Assembly (NCBI RefSeq): GCF_038562635.1
Contig: NZ_JBCFBO010000001.1
Coordinates: 2,148,643 to 2,212,642 of the forward strand
Origin: Methanobacterium sp.
GTDB lineage: Archaea; Methanobacteriota; Methanobacteria; Methanobacteriales; Methanobacteriaceae
Direction: 5' to 3'
DNA: 64,000 nt
The position numbers and the translations under genes were made by a program. Of this stretch, positions 36,869 to 45,361 are shown piece by piece. Below the pieces are notes generated by a model. The model saw nothing but the letters and a program-made list of their open reading frames with translations, was not told where the DNA came from and did not search any database. Every line of letters begins with the position of its first letter. Position 1 is the stretch's first letter.

Positions 36869-36899
36869 GATCTGGAATAAAACTGGAACTGATCTTGAA
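36869..36899 (+). promoter_or_regulatory. Shared upstream element, copy 2
   Basis: Second copy (29 of 31 bases) of the element at 33905-33935. Here it stands 161 bases before the start of the MacB-like permease gene. The stretch after it has further degenerate copies of the CTGGAA/CTTGAA core. Confidence 0.5.
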
Positions 36900-36964
36900 T
36901 TAACCCGGTTTAAATCTGAAATAAACTTGAAAAAACTATTTTTAAAACTTATTAGACAAAAATA

Positions 36965-37009
36965 ACTACGAAATAGCAAAAATGAACATAATATAAATTA
37001 TTTCGTAGT
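36965..37009 (+). promoter_or_regulatory. Perfect dyad flanking a TATA box
   Basis: ACTACGAAATA (36965-36975) and TATTTCGTAGT (36999-37009) are perfect 11-base inverted arms. The 23-base spacer contains a TATA-like AATATAAAT (36990-36998). It is likely the promoter-operator of the 37061-38903 ABC operon. Confidence 0.5.
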
Positions 37010-37060
37010 ATTGGGCTGATCTTGGGGCCAATATTTAAAAATTAAATATGGGGGAAATTA

Positions 37061-38233
37061 ATGTCTAACTTGTTAATGAGTTTTAGAAATTTAAAAAGGC
37101 GCCGCTTACGTACTGTTTTCACGATATCAGGCATACTGGTTGGCATAGCTTTAATGGTAGTTTTACTCGCCATGCTTAATGGTATGGACACTAGGTTAAA
37201 TGAACAGGTCCGGGGATTAACTGGGGCCGATCTTACAGTTTATAATTCAACCACTCAAAGTGGAGGGGGACAGGGATCTCAATCATTCATAATTCAACCC
37301 TATGATAATATAAATGAAACAAATGCGGAGGTTATTAAAAATATTTCAGGTGTTGGTGCAGTATCTTCAACATTAACCTTTAACGGATTTGCAAAGAGTT
37401 CAAATAATGACACTCAGCTGAGGATAAATGGAATAGAACCTGATTCGTATAATTACGTGGCTGGAGGTATAAATGTTGTAAACGGTTCTTCATTAAAACA
37501 GGGAGATGATAACTCTATTGTAATTGGAAAGTCAGTAAGCACTGCCCTTGGAATTGGAATAGGTGATAAAATTTCTATTGGCCGTAATGAGAAATATAAT
37601 AAAGAATTCACGGTAGTGGGAATATATGAAACAGGTATGGGGATAATGGATGCTGCAGGATATATATCTTTAGATGCAGCTCAAAATTTAGAGGGTAAAG
37701 AAGGACAGGTATCTAATATTCAGGTTAAAATAAAGGATTCAAATGAAGTAGATGAAATTACAAATTTAATACCTCAAAAAGTTCATGGAGTTAAAGTTAT
37801 CACTCAAAAATCAATAATTCAGAAAATGACGGATATGTTAAACACTATTCAGATATTTGTCAGTTCTCTTGGACTTATTGCCCTTCTTGCAGGAAGTTTT
37901 GGCGTAATAAACACTATGCTGATGTCAGTTTATGAAAGAACCCGTGAAATAGGTATATTAAAGGCTATAGGCTCTAGAAACATAGTGATAATGAAAATGT
38001 TCCTCATTGAAGCAGTACTAATCGGAGTAATAAGCTCAACTCTGGGATGTGTCTTAGGAACTATAATAATATACGCACTGCCTTTAACAAACGATATCAT
38101 GGCGCCTATAATCAGTCCATCAATTATAGCGATTGCGATGGTGCTTGGGATTGCAGTAAGTACCATTGCAGGGATTTATCCTGCATGGAGAGCTTCTAAA
38201 ATGAACATTGTGGAGGCAATAAAAAATGTCTGA
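37061..38233 (+). CDS. MacB/FtsX-type ABC permease
   Basis: This 390-residue protein has the layout of MacB-type permeases: one N-terminal membrane segment (about 17-40), a large external MacB_PCD domain (about 45-255), then three membrane segments of the FtsX domain. Landmarks are RNLKRRRLRTVFTISGILVG at the start and MLMSVYERTREIGILKAIG in the FtsX part. It overlaps the ATPase gene by eight bases. Such pairs act in export or mechanical signalling rather than bulk transport. Confidence 0.92.
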   Translation: MSNLLMSFRNLKRRRLRTVFTISGILVGIALMVVLLAMLNGMDTRLNEQVRGLTGADLTVYNSTTQSGGGQGSQSFIIQPYDNINETNAEVIKNISGVGAVSSTLTFNGFAKSSNNDTQLRINGIEPDSYNYVAGGINVVNGSSLKQGDDNSIVIGKSVSTALGIGIGDKISIGRNEKYNKEFTVVGIYETGMGIMDAAGYISLDAAQNLEGKEGQVSNIQVKIKDSNEVDEITNLIPQKVHGVKVITQKSIIQKMTDMLNTIQIFVSSLGLIALLAGSFGVINTMLMSVYERTREIGILKAIGSRNIVIMKMFLIEAVLIGVISSTLGCVLGTIIIYALPLTNDIMAPIISPSIIAIAMVLGIAVSTIAGIYPAWRASKMNIVEAIKNV

Positions 38234-38903
38234 AACTATTTTAAAGACAGTTGATCTATCCAAAACATACCGAAGAGGAAAGGTAGATGTCCCTGCATTA
38301 AAAAAAGCTAGTATAGAAATAGCTGATGGTGAAATAATTTGTCTGGCTGGGCCTTCTGGATCAGGAAAGAGTACTCTCCTAAATCTTCTTGGAGGGGTTG
38401 ATAAACCTACTTCAGGTAAAATACTAATTAATGGTAATGACCTTACAAAAATGAGCGAGAATAAACTTTCAGACTTTAGGTTAAGAAATGTTGGACTGAT
38501 TTTTCAGTTTTTTAACCTTATCCCCACATTAACTGCAAAGGAAAATGTTGAATTCCCACTGGTGCTTGATAATGTTCCAAAAACTGAAAAGGAGTCCAGA
38601 GCAGTTGAATTACTGGAGCTTGTGGGTCTAGGGCATCGTGTAGATCATAAGCCTGAAGAATTAAGCGGGGGAGAACAGCAAAGAGTGGCTATTGCAAGAT
38701 CATTGGCAAATAATCCTTCAATTATAATTGCTGACGAGCCTACTGGTGATTTAGATTCAGATACATCCAGTAAATTTATGGATCTTGTTGAAGATTTAAA
38801 TAAAAAACGAGGCCAGACATTTATAATTTCTTCACATGATTCTATGATTATTGAAAGAGTTCCACGAGTCTATAGGATTAGAGATGGAAGAATCAGTAAT
38901 TAA
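38226..38903 (+). CDS. ABC ATPase partner of MacB-type permease (LolD-like)
   Basis: This 225-residue protein has Walker A GPSGSGKSTLL, the signature ELSGGEQQRVA, Walker B IIIADEPTGDLDS and the H-loop ISSHDS. Sequence and length fit the LolD/MacB ATPase group. It begins eight bases inside the end of its permease gene and ends at a strong T-run (38904-38922). Confidence 0.95.
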   Translation: MSETILKTVDLSKTYRRGKVDVPALKKASIEIADGEIICLAGPSGSGKSTLLNLLGGVDKPTSGKILINGNDLTKMSENKLSDFRLRNVGLIFQFFNLIPTLTAKENVEFPLVLDNVPKTEKESRAVELLELVGLGHRVDHKPEELSGGEQQRVAIARSLANNPSIIIADEPTGDLDSDTSSKFMDLVEDLNKKRGQTFIISSHDSMIIERVPRVYRIRDGRISN

Positions 38904-38922
38904 TTTCTTTTTTTTTATTTTT
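38904..38922 (+). terminator. T-rich terminator
   Basis: A run of T residues (TTTCTTTTTTTTTATTTTT) begins right after the ABC operon's stop codon, the form of archaeal intrinsic terminators. Confidence 0.55.
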
Positions 38923-39002
38923 GGATTTTGGATTTTATCAAAAAATTGATTAGGTTTAAATCTAAATATTGGAATGATCCTAACTTTTTAAGGAGATTTA
39001 AA

Positions 39003-39293
39003 ATGATCAAACACATAGTTTTATTTAAATTAGAAGATGAAAGCGTTGAAAGCATTGAAAAAGCTAAAAATATCCTTATGGATATGGCTGGTAAAATTCC
39101 AGAATTGAAAGGTATTGAAGTAGGTGTAGATGTCACTCACTCGGATAGGTCTTATAATCTGGCTCTTATAACAAAATTTGATAGTTTAGAAAGTCTGGAA
39201 GCTTATCAAATCAATCCACTACATGTTGGTGTATCAAAATACATGGTTTCTGTTAGCACATCCATAGTAGCTGTAGATTTTAAATCTATTTAA
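39003..39293 (+). CDS. Dabb (stress-responsive alpha/beta barrel) protein
   Basis: The ATG at 39003 has AGGAG upstream. The 96-residue protein begins MIKHIVLFKLEDE and has KGIEVGVDVTHSDRSYNLALI and a late NPLHVGVSKYM segment, all typical of the dimeric Dabb/ferredoxin-like barrel. Members are stress-induced or act as cyclases. It is 15 bases upstream of a TIGR04076-like gene, so they are probably cotranscribed. No activity can be assigned. Confidence 0.88.
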   Translation: MIKHIVLFKLEDESVESIEKAKNILMDMAGKIPELKGIEVGVDVTHSDRSYNLALITKFDSLESLEAYQINPLHVGVSKYMVSVSTSIVAVDFKSI

Positions 39294-39308
39294 AATAGGA
39301 GGTATTTT

Positions 39309-39626
39309 ATGACACCAAAATGTAAAATAACGGTTTTAAAGAAAAATCTTTATGAAAACCTGGCAAAAGAATATTGTCAAAGCGAAGTTACTGCATGTCC
39401 TGCATTTTCAGAGGGGCAGGAATTCATTACGGGATTTGAAAAACCTGAAGGTTTCTGTGATTGGGCGTGGAATGATATCCATAAATTTGTGACAGTTTTG
39501 CTCTCTGGAGGTAACTTTTCGAAGGATATATTTCAGGGATGGATGAAAGACGGTAAAACTATGATCGCTTGCTGCACTGATGCTATCCGGCCTGTGACTT
39601 TTAAAATAGAAAGAATTGATGAATAA
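39309..39626 (+). CDS. TIGR04076 family protein
   Basis: This 105-residue protein carries the family pattern PKCKITVLKK, CPAFSEGQEF, GFCDWAWNDIHKFVTVLLSGG and the end CCTDAIRPVTFKIERI. The conserved cysteines suggest metal or cluster binding, but the function is unknown. It is common in anaerobic archaea and Firmicutes. GGAGG serves as the ribosome site. Confidence 0.85.
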   Translation: MTPKCKITVLKKNLYENLAKEYCQSEVTACPAFSEGQEFITGFEKPEGFCDWAWNDIHKFVTVLLSGGNFSKDIFQGWMKDGKTMIACCTDAIRPVTFKIERIDE

Positions 39627-39656
39627 AATCAATTATTTATTTTTATTATACTACAT

Positions 39657-40133
39657 TCAAGAAAGCTTCAATGATTCCATATATTCTTCCATGGATGTAT
39701 TTGGAATAATTTCATAAGAAATAGAGCCAGGAACAGATCGGGATGTCATGAAGTTTAAAGCAAATGAATTTGCGTAATTTTGGGCATCTTCTAAGCGATC
39801 CCACTGGTAAATGCCCTGAAAATCTCCATTTTTTTCATTAAGCGTCCATAATTTAGCTCTAAATCCTGGAAGTCCAAGTATAAAAAGCATGGGTATAACC
39901 GAAAATGGTTTATTTTTCTCAGTGGACATGCCGGCTAAATGAAACCTAACTTTGAAAATAGCGGCATTTTGTCCATTTAATTTTGTGCTCATTACAGCAT
40001 GCCTGAAAACTTTAAACTGCTGCTTGTCTTCCATAGTAATTGTTTTATGCAGACAACTTTTTGGAAAATGTATTTTTCGTGTTATAAAATATTTAACTGT
40101 CTTTAAGAATGCACTGAATGGATTTAAGCTCAT
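39657..40133 (-). CDS. YdhR/ABM-like putative monooxygenase-fold protein
   Basis: This is a 158-residue protein. The C-terminal part (LPGFRAKLWTLNEKNGDFQG and IYQWDRLEDAQNYANSF) matches the alpha-beta barrel fold of YdhR-type proteins, where a small molecule sits in a dimer cleft. The N-terminal 70 residues are basic and unrecognised. It lies nine bases downstream of the TrmB-like gene on the same strand and is probably cotranscribed with it. Confidence 0.65.
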   Translation of the reverse strand: MSLNPFSAFLKTVKYFITRKIHFPKSCLHKTITMEDKQQFKVFRHAVMSTKLNGQNAAIFKVRFHLAGMSTEKNKPFSVIPMLFILGLPGFRAKLWTLNEKNGDFQGIYQWDRLEDAQNYANSFALNFMTSRSVPGSISYEIIPNTSMEEYMESLKLS

Positions 40134-40142
40134 AAGTATGCC

Positions 40143-40973
40143 TCAAGGTTTTGGTGGTATATTTTCATATTTACTTTGCTTTTTAAGAGCTGTTGGGTTA
40201 CTGAATGGTTCAGCTGTCCATATGAAGTTGTAAACTCCACTTATGGTTTCAACAAACTCGTTATGTTGATTCCATATCCCTATTGCTGTTTGGGATATTA
40301 AATTAGTTTCTATACGCTTACAGAAGGTTATAATCATCTCTTTTTCATCTCTAATTACTATTTTAATGTGGGGCACCTGAAATATTTTCATTTCACAGTC
40401 CAGTTCACCTATTTCTTTTACTATGTCAATTTTATCATTATCAATAGTGCATGAAGGAGCTAATACAATTTTTGTAGTTACTCCTCTTTTAATAACTTTA
40501 TTTAATCTTTCTTTAAGTTCTGGAATTTCATTTTGAAACATAAAACCCCCTAAAATAAAAAGCGAGTTTTTAGCACGTGAGATGATTTCAAGTTCTTTGT
40601 TTACATTTTTTTCAGGACCATTTACCAGCCATATAGGTGCTGGAACCTTAGGAATCTGGTTTTCATAGATAAAATTCAGTTCAGTCTCTGCACCATCGAG
40701 CCGTTCTTTAATTTCTCTCCTTGATTTTTCAAAAATTTCGTGGGGCGGTACAACGTTGAACTTTAAGGGTTTACCTTTCTCTATTTCGACAAAACCTTTT
40801 TTTGCAAGGCTTTTAAGAACTTCATATATTTTGGAACGCGGTACATTTGATTCAAGACTAATTTCAGTAGCTGTAGCACTGATAAGAGATATATTGGCTA
40901 TATATGCTTTTGTTTCATAATCGGAAAGCCCTAAATTTTTCAGGGCTTCTATTGTATTTCTATTTACAGTCAA
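40143..40973 (-). CDS. TrmB-family transcriptional regulator
   Basis: This 276-residue protein starts at TTG (40973) with GTGAT upstream. The N-terminal winged helix is the TrmB type (LKNLGLSDYETKAYIANISL, then NVPRSKIYEVLKSLAKKGFVEIE). A coiled stretch and a C-terminal domain with INGP-like and LFILGGF segments follow, resembling the PLD-like effector domain of TrmB proteins. It is divergent from the ABC-2 permease and RiPP locus at 41-46.8 kb and could regulate either side. Confidence 0.9.
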   Translation of the reverse strand: MTVNRNTIEALKNLGLSDYETKAYIANISLISATATEISLESNVPRSKIYEVLKSLAKKGFVEIEKGKPLKFNVVPPHEIFEKSRREIKERLDGAETELNFIYENQIPKVPAPIWLVNGPEKNVNKELEIISRAKNSLFILGGFMFQNEIPELKERLNKVIKRGVTTKIVLAPSCTIDNDKIDIVKEIGELDCEMKIFQVPHIKIVIRDEKEMIITFCKRIETNLISQTAIGIWNQHNEFVETISGVYNFIWTAEPFSNPTALKKQSKYENIPPKP

Positions 40974-41139
40974 TTTATATCACTTCCATCTAATGTTGTT
41001 TCACTTTATACTATCTTAGTGACAATAAATATATAAATTTATTTTGTTTTATTTATTTTAGGTAATCTATTGAGTTGAAAATTCCGGGATTTGAAAATAC
41101 TGAACTAGATTCTTTACATCTCAAAGATATGGGGGAAAT

Positions 41140-42291
41140 ATGATGGAAAATGAAGGCTTTGGCACTATGCTTGCCAATGTCATTAAAAATGGATTTAAAA
41201 GGAAGGTTCCAATAGGGGCGGCAGTACTGGGTCCAGTTATTATCATGATAGTGTTGGGATATATGGTAACAATAGCTGGCACTGCAGATACCGTAAATAT
41301 TGGAGTTGTAAATCATGATCAGGGCTTGGGAAATGTAAATGCTGCCTCAAATATAATTGAAGAGCTTAAGGGGCAGGAAAATGTCAATGTGACTTCCATT
41401 AATCAAAATGAGATAAGCAGTGGTTTTAAAGATAGGTCTATTGATGCATCTATAGTTTTCCCTGAAAATTTCACCAGGGATTTAGCTATGAAAAAGACTC
41501 CTGAGGTGTTGCTACAGGTTGAAGGCACTGATCAGGTAAAAAGTGCACTTGTAAACCGCGTTTTCCTTAATTCTACAATGGCAGTGGCTGCAAAGAGCGG
41601 CAATGTACTAATGCCCTTAAAAATTAGCAGTGAAAGTTTCTATGGGGAAGGTTTGAGCTTTACCAATCTTTTCATATACCACATAATGGCCCTTGTTACT
41701 TTGCTGATTTCAGCAATCATCGGATTATTTGCAGTATTAGGGGATAAAAATAGTATTAAATCTAATAAAATGTTTTTATATCCAGTTAAGGCTGTTGCAG
41801 CTTACATAATAGGGCTCAGCATATTTGCATTTATCGCGGCTTTAATGGTGTTAGCTTACGTTATTTATGTTATGGGCATCACTATTGTAGGGGATATAGG
41901 CAGCACTGTACTTGTAATGCTGTTGATTGCTCTGGCAGGAGTTTCTTTAGGTATTCTTGCAGCTGCAGTTACACGAACTGAAAAACAAGCTCTTGGTTTA
42001 TTTGGTTTAATCATTATTCTGCAGGTGTTATTTGGAGGTTTATTCATAGCAGTTGCTAGATTCGACTATTATATCCAGCTGCTGTCATACTGTCTTCCAT
42101 TAACCTATGGTCTGGATGCTATGCAAAGTATTGTAATTAAGGGCTTTGGTCTGGGTGATGTAGGAACAGATCTGCTCGCTATATCTACTATACTTGTCGT
42201 TGCTTTAGTTTTATCAGTAATTGGTTTAAAAATAGGACAAAATAGGAGCACAATTAGAGATACTGAAAATAAGAAAAAACAAATCATTTAA
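41140..42291 (+). CDS. ABC-2 type permease without adjacent ATPase
   Basis: This 383-residue protein fits ABC2_membrane_3 (YhgE/DrrB-type): a first membrane segment (about 23-43), an external domain of about 130 residues (VVNHDQGLGNVNAAS onward), then five or six membrane segments. The ATPase that such permeases need is not encoded next to it. It sits between the TrmB regulator and the short peptide genes, so it could export the peptide product with an ATPase from elsewhere. GGGGGAA precedes the start. Confidence 0.85.
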   Translation: MMENEGFGTMLANVIKNGFKRKVPIGAAVLGPVIIMIVLGYMVTIAGTADTVNIGVVNHDQGLGNVNAASNIIEELKGQENVNVTSINQNEISSGFKDRSIDASIVFPENFTRDLAMKKTPEVLLQVEGTDQVKSALVNRVFLNSTMAVAAKSGNVLMPLKISSESFYGEGLSFTNLFIYHIMALVTLLISAIIGLFAVLGDKNSIKSNKMFLYPVKAVAAYIIGLSIFAFIAALMVLAYVIYVMGITIVGDIGSTVLVMLLIALAGVSLGILAAAVTRTEKQALGLFGLIIILQVLFGGLFIAVARFDYYIQLLSYCLPLTYGLDAMQSIVIKGFGLGDVGTDLLAISTILVVALVLSVIGLKIGQNRSTIRDTENKKKQII

Positions 42292-42681
42292 TGGTTAAGA
42301 AATTTAATTATATTTACTATTTTTATTTATTATTTTCTTATTTTAAATGAAAAACTTAAGCAATATGAATGTGGGTACATGTTGTTATGATTAAATTGGG
42401 TATATAACTGCTTAAATTTTAATATTTAGATTAAAACATGTTATTATTGCAGATAAACATGTTAAATAATTATAATAATACATTTATTTTATAATAATTA
42501 ATATTTGGAGTATAACATTGAGTATAGCGAATATTAGTGACATAAATTTTTAAGGGTTATTATGCTTTTTTTGAATAAATAGTTGGTATTAACTAGTTTT
42601 ATAGAATATTAAATGAGTTTAGTTTATGTAATTACATTTTTAATCATTATAAATTCTTTTTACTTCTCTTTAATAGAAAAA
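42292..42681. other. Long AT-rich gap before the RiPP promoter
   Basis: About 390 bases with no gene. They are strongly AT-rich with many stops in all frames. No clear hairpin stands out before the TATA box at 42682. Confidence 0.3.
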
Positions 42682-42768
42682 TTTATATATTATAACTTTT
42701 AATGTAAAAGTGTCAGTTTGTAGGGAATAACAAAAATTCTTACCAACTGATTAACACTTTGGGAGGTG
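42682..42768 (+). promoter_or_regulatory. RiPP operon promoter and 5' leader hairpin
   Basis: A TATA box (TTTATATAT, 42682-42690) precedes a leader with a 12-base stem. AAAGTGT-CAGTT (42707-42718) pairs with AACTG (42745-42749) and ACACTTT (42754-42760), with four extra bases on the right side. The GGAGGTG ribosome site (42762-42768) starts two bases after the stem, so the fold could control access to it. Confidence 0.5.
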
Positions 42769-42774
42769 AGAAAT

Positions 42775-42831
42775 ATGCAACCTGCAACAATTGTAAAAAC
42801 TTCATTATGCTGGGCAAATTTCATGTTTTAA
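42775..42831 (+). CDS. Short precursor peptide 1 (18 aa)
   Basis: The gene encodes MQPATIVKTSLCWANFMF. GGAGGTG sits six bases upstream, near-complete pairing to the archaeal 16S tail. It shares the first ten residues exactly with peptide 3 and shares Pro3, Thr5, Val7, Cys12 and the final Phe with peptide 2. The stop codon lies inside a perfect palindrome TTCATGTTTTAAAACATGAA (42820-42839). Length, copy number and position before a radical SAM/SPASM gene mark it as a likely RiPP precursor with a leader of about ten residues and a core containing Cys12. Confidence 0.75.
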   Translation: MQPATIVKTSLCWANFMF

Positions 42832-42839
42832 AACATGAA
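42820..42839 (+). promoter_or_regulatory. Palindrome over the stop codon of peptide gene 1
   Basis: TTCATGTTTTAAAACATGAA is a perfect 20-base palindrome that includes the TAA of peptide 1. A similar structure covers the stop of peptide 3 (43242-43266). It could act as an RNA stabiliser, attenuator or processing site between precursor and enzyme genes. Confidence 0.5.
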
Positions 42840-42940
42840 GCATGTCGATATGAACTATAACAAATTTAAGAATGTAATTTAATATTTAAATCAATTATAT
42901 GAAGTTATGAGTCAAATTAAGCTCTTAATAGGTGATAAAT

Positions 42941-43000
42941 GTGAAACCTACAACAATGGTGGAAGTTAACTGGTGCACTGCTGTATGGCTGATCTTTTAA
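42941..43000 (+). CDS. Short precursor peptide 2 (19 aa)
   Basis: It starts at GTG (42941) behind GGTGAT and encodes MKPTTMVEVNWCTAVWLIF. The overlapping ATG at 42939 is followed at once by TGA, so GTG is the start. It is diverged from peptides 1 and 3 but keeps Pro3, Thr5, Val7, Cys12 and the final hydrophobic-Phe pair. Conservation of these positions against a changed background argues that the frame is translated and the Cys is the modified residue. Confidence 0.65.
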   Translation: MKPTTMVEVNWCTAVWLIF

Positions 43001-43056
43001 TTCAGGTTATGGACTTTACAGGATCAAATTTAAAGTTATAAAACCAAACGAGTGAC

Positions 43057-43119
43057 ATGAAATCAGAAACAGCAGTAGTAATTCCAATATTTTACTCTAT
43101 ATTCCTGTTTAAATGGTAA
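43057..43119 (+). CDS. Possible fourth short peptide (20 aa)
   Basis: MKSETAVVIPIFYSIFLFKW is encoded between peptides 2 and 3, with only a weak GAGTGA site upstream. It keeps Thr5 and Val7 but has Phe where the others have Cys12. It may be a decayed precursor, a different peptide, or chance. A small hairpin (ATTCTG-N5-CAGAAT, 43120-43136) follows. Confidence 0.3.
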   Translation: MKSETAVVIPIFYSIFLFKW

Positions 43120-43204
43120 ATTCTGTTTTACAGAATAAGAAATAAGAATTAAAGCAGCATAAATAAAGTTATGGACCGAAATAGAGATGCAAGAGGTGAA
43201 AAGT

Positions 43205-43261
43205 ATGCAACCTGCAACAATTGTAAAAACTTCAATATGTTACACTTTATTAATGTTTTAA
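43205..43261 (+). CDS. Short precursor peptide 3 (18 aa)
   Basis: The gene encodes MQPATIVKTSICYTLLMF behind GAGGTGA. The first ten residues equal those of peptide 1, and the 3' flanks of the two genes are also alike (ATGAA-TATAACAAATT). They are therefore duplicated units whose core part has diverged (CWANFMF versus CYTLLMF). Constant leader plus variable core is the usual signature of RiPP precursors. The stop lies within an ACACTTT...AAAGTGT dyad. Confidence 0.75.
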   Translation: MQPATIVKTSICYTLLMF

Positions 43262-43397
43262 AAGTGTCCAATTATGAATATAACAAATTAGATAAATTCT
43301 AATATCACATGGAGTTAGGGTCTGGCCAGACCATTTTGAATTAATAAAAAGTATTGAGAGGATTTAACTTCTCTATTTAATTTTTAGAGGTGAATCA

Positions 43398-44744
43398 ATG
43401 TCATCCAGTAAAATATTTCCCCTTCTAATTGAGGGGTATGTTCTTCACAAAGGCCCTGAATATGGATTTATTTATTCATCTGCAAATAAAGGTAAATGTT
43501 ACGTAATTAATGAAGATGCAGCAAGAATAATTGATAAATGCAGTGGTAAACACAGTTTAGAAGAAATTTCTGTAGAACTTGCTCTTTACTGCCATGAAGA
43601 TCCAGGTTCATTATTTGAAACTGTTAAATATTACTTAGAGGGTTCAAAGTTATTTGTAGATATGTTAAGCCAGCCCAAAGATATAGATTTTAATTCCACT
43701 GGAAACTGGGAGGTCCCTGCCCCCATAAATGTTTCTGTTGAACTTACCTACAACTGCAGCTTCTCATGTAGGCACTGTTATATTAACAGCAGCCCTAAAA
43801 GAGATGAACTCTGGAAAACAAATGAACTAATAACAGTTTTAGACGAGTTAAATCATTTGGGAACATCTAAAATTGAGTTAACTGGGGGAGATCCTTTAAC
43901 CCACCCTGATTTTGTTTATATAGTAAAACACTGTGCATGTAATTTTAATTCAGTCAACGTCATTACAAATGGTTATTTATTAAATGAAGAGCATTTAATG
44001 TGTTTAAGCGAATATAAAGATAAATTAGCTTTCCAAGTTGATTTGCACGGTGACAACTCTAAATATGTGGACTGGTTTTGTGGTAGGGAGGGAGCATTTG
44101 AAAATGCAAAAAAAGCCATTAAACTGTTGAGTGATAATGGATTTAAGATTCAGGTGGCCATGAATATAACTCCTCTAAACATGGACCAGATTTCAGATAC
44201 AGCTGCCTTGGCCATAGAATTAGGGGCCAGTTCTATGATGACATCTACTGTACTCCCTGTGGGCAGAGGTAATGATCCTGAAATTACATTTCCTCCAGAA
44301 AATATTGAATTGAGGAAACATTTAGAAAAACAATTAAAATCTGCTAAAGATGAGTTTAATGAATTTCTATTTGAAAATTATGATGAAATTATGCCAGTGC
44401 TCAACAAAAAAAGTGAAAATAGACTGAACTGCGGCGCATTCAGCGAGTTTTTATGTTTAACTCCTGGTGGAAACATGAAAATGTGCCCTTTATCTAATCC
44501 AAAGGATATTTCACTGGGATGCTTATGTACTCATGATATGGAGCATTTATTTTCAAAAAATATTTTCAAAAAGTTGGTTGAACTGGAAGATCCAAGAGTA
44601 GAAATATGTGGAGAATGCAAACATTTATGGTTCTGCCGGAACTGTCTGGCACGAGGGTTCCTGAAGTACAGCGAAATAGGAGATAAATGCCGTTGGGGAA
44701 ATACTCCTGAAGTAAAATCAATTTTAGAAGATATAAATGAATAA
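43398..44744 (+). CDS. Radical SAM/SPASM peptide-modifying enzyme
   Basis: The protein is 448 residues. Residues 1-90 resemble a PqqD/RRE domain that binds precursor leaders (YGFIYSSANKGKCYVINEDA and EEISVELALY). The radical SAM core begins at LTYNCSFSCRHCYI with C120, C124 and C127, and ELTGGDPLTHPDF is the SAM-binding glycine motif. The C-terminal SPASM region (from NCGAFSEFLCLTPGG to CRNCLARGF and DKCRWG) has the Cys to bind auxiliary 4Fe-4S clusters. Such enzymes make thioether or carbon-carbon links in short peptides. It lies 136 bases after peptide gene 3, so those peptides are its likely substrates. Confidence 0.92.
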   Translation: MSSSKIFPLLIEGYVLHKGPEYGFIYSSANKGKCYVINEDAARIIDKCSGKHSLEEISVELALYCHEDPGSLFETVKYYLEGSKLFVDMLSQPKDIDFNSTGNWEVPAPINVSVELTYNCSFSCRHCYINSSPKRDELWKTNELITVLDELNHLGTSKIELTGGDPLTHPDFVYIVKHCACNFNSVNVITNGYLLNEEHLMCLSEYKDKLAFQVDLHGDNSKYVDWFCGREGAFENAKKAIKLLSDNGFKIQVAMNITPLNMDQISDTAALAIELGASSMMTSTVLPVGRGNDPEITFPPENIELRKHLEKQLKSAKDEFNEFLFENYDEIMPVLNKKSENRLNCGAFSEFLCLTPGGNMKMCPLSNPKDISLGCLCTHDMEHLFSKNIFKKLVELEDPRVEICGECKHLWFCRNCLARGFLKYSEIGDKCRWGNTPEVKSILEDINE

Positions 44745-44844
44745 TTGTAACTTATTTTTTTATTTTTTGAGTTTTATTTCATCCTTTGGATCATTTGAAT
44801 GGAATTTATTAAGCTTTATGGATATATTATATTATGGGAAAACA

Positions 44845-45354
44845 ATGCGTTTATTTATAAGGGCTTTATTTTCGCTGGTTTTACCGGTTACTATTGCAAT
44901 CATAATACCGGTACTTGTTATTTTAGGCTTCAACAATCATCTACTGGCCTTTGATTCAGCATTATCTGGAGCTGTGCTGGCAATAGGTACTTTCTTAATA
45001 GTTTTAGGGTTGGGATTCGTGATCTATACAAACCATGCATTTTTTAGAATAGGTAAAGGTACACTGGCGCCGTGGGATCCTCCAAAGAAGCTGGTGGTTG
45101 CAGGTGCATATGGGTATGTCAGAAATCCAATGATAAGCGGCGTTTTAATGATAGTTCTTGGTGAAACGTTAATTTTTGCTTCAATTGAACTGTTTATACT
45201 ATTTTTCCTGTTTTTTATTGTAAATCATGTCTATTTTGTGTATTCAGAGGAACCAGGACTAGAAAAACGGTTTGGTAATGATTATATTGTGTATAAGAAA
45301 AATGTTCCAAGGTGGATCCCTCGTTTAAAACCATGGAAAATGGGAGAGTGGTGA
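44845..45354 (+). CDS. Isoprenylcysteine carboxyl methyltransferase-like membrane protein
   Basis: The start is uncertain. An ATG at 44737 overlaps the radical SAM stop but has no ribosome site, while the ATG at 44845 has GGGA upstream and gives 169 residues. The protein has about four to five membrane segments and the ICMT/PEMT signature GAYGYVRNPMISGVLMIVLG near the middle, then EEPGLEKRFGNDYIVYKKNVPRWIP at the end. The family methylates a carboxylate or lipid using SAM. In this operon a C-terminal carboxylate of the peptide product is a possible target; this is inference. Confidence 0.85.
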   Translation: MRLFIRALFSLVLPVTIAIIIPVLVILGFNNHLLAFDSALSGAVLAIGTFLIVLGLGFVIYTNHAFFRIGKGTLAPWDPPKKLVVAGAYGYVRNPMISGVLMIVLGETLIFASIELFILFFLFFIVNHVYFVYSEEPGLEKRFGNDYIVYKKNVPRWIPRLKPWKMGEW

Positions 45355-45361
45355 CTAAAGA

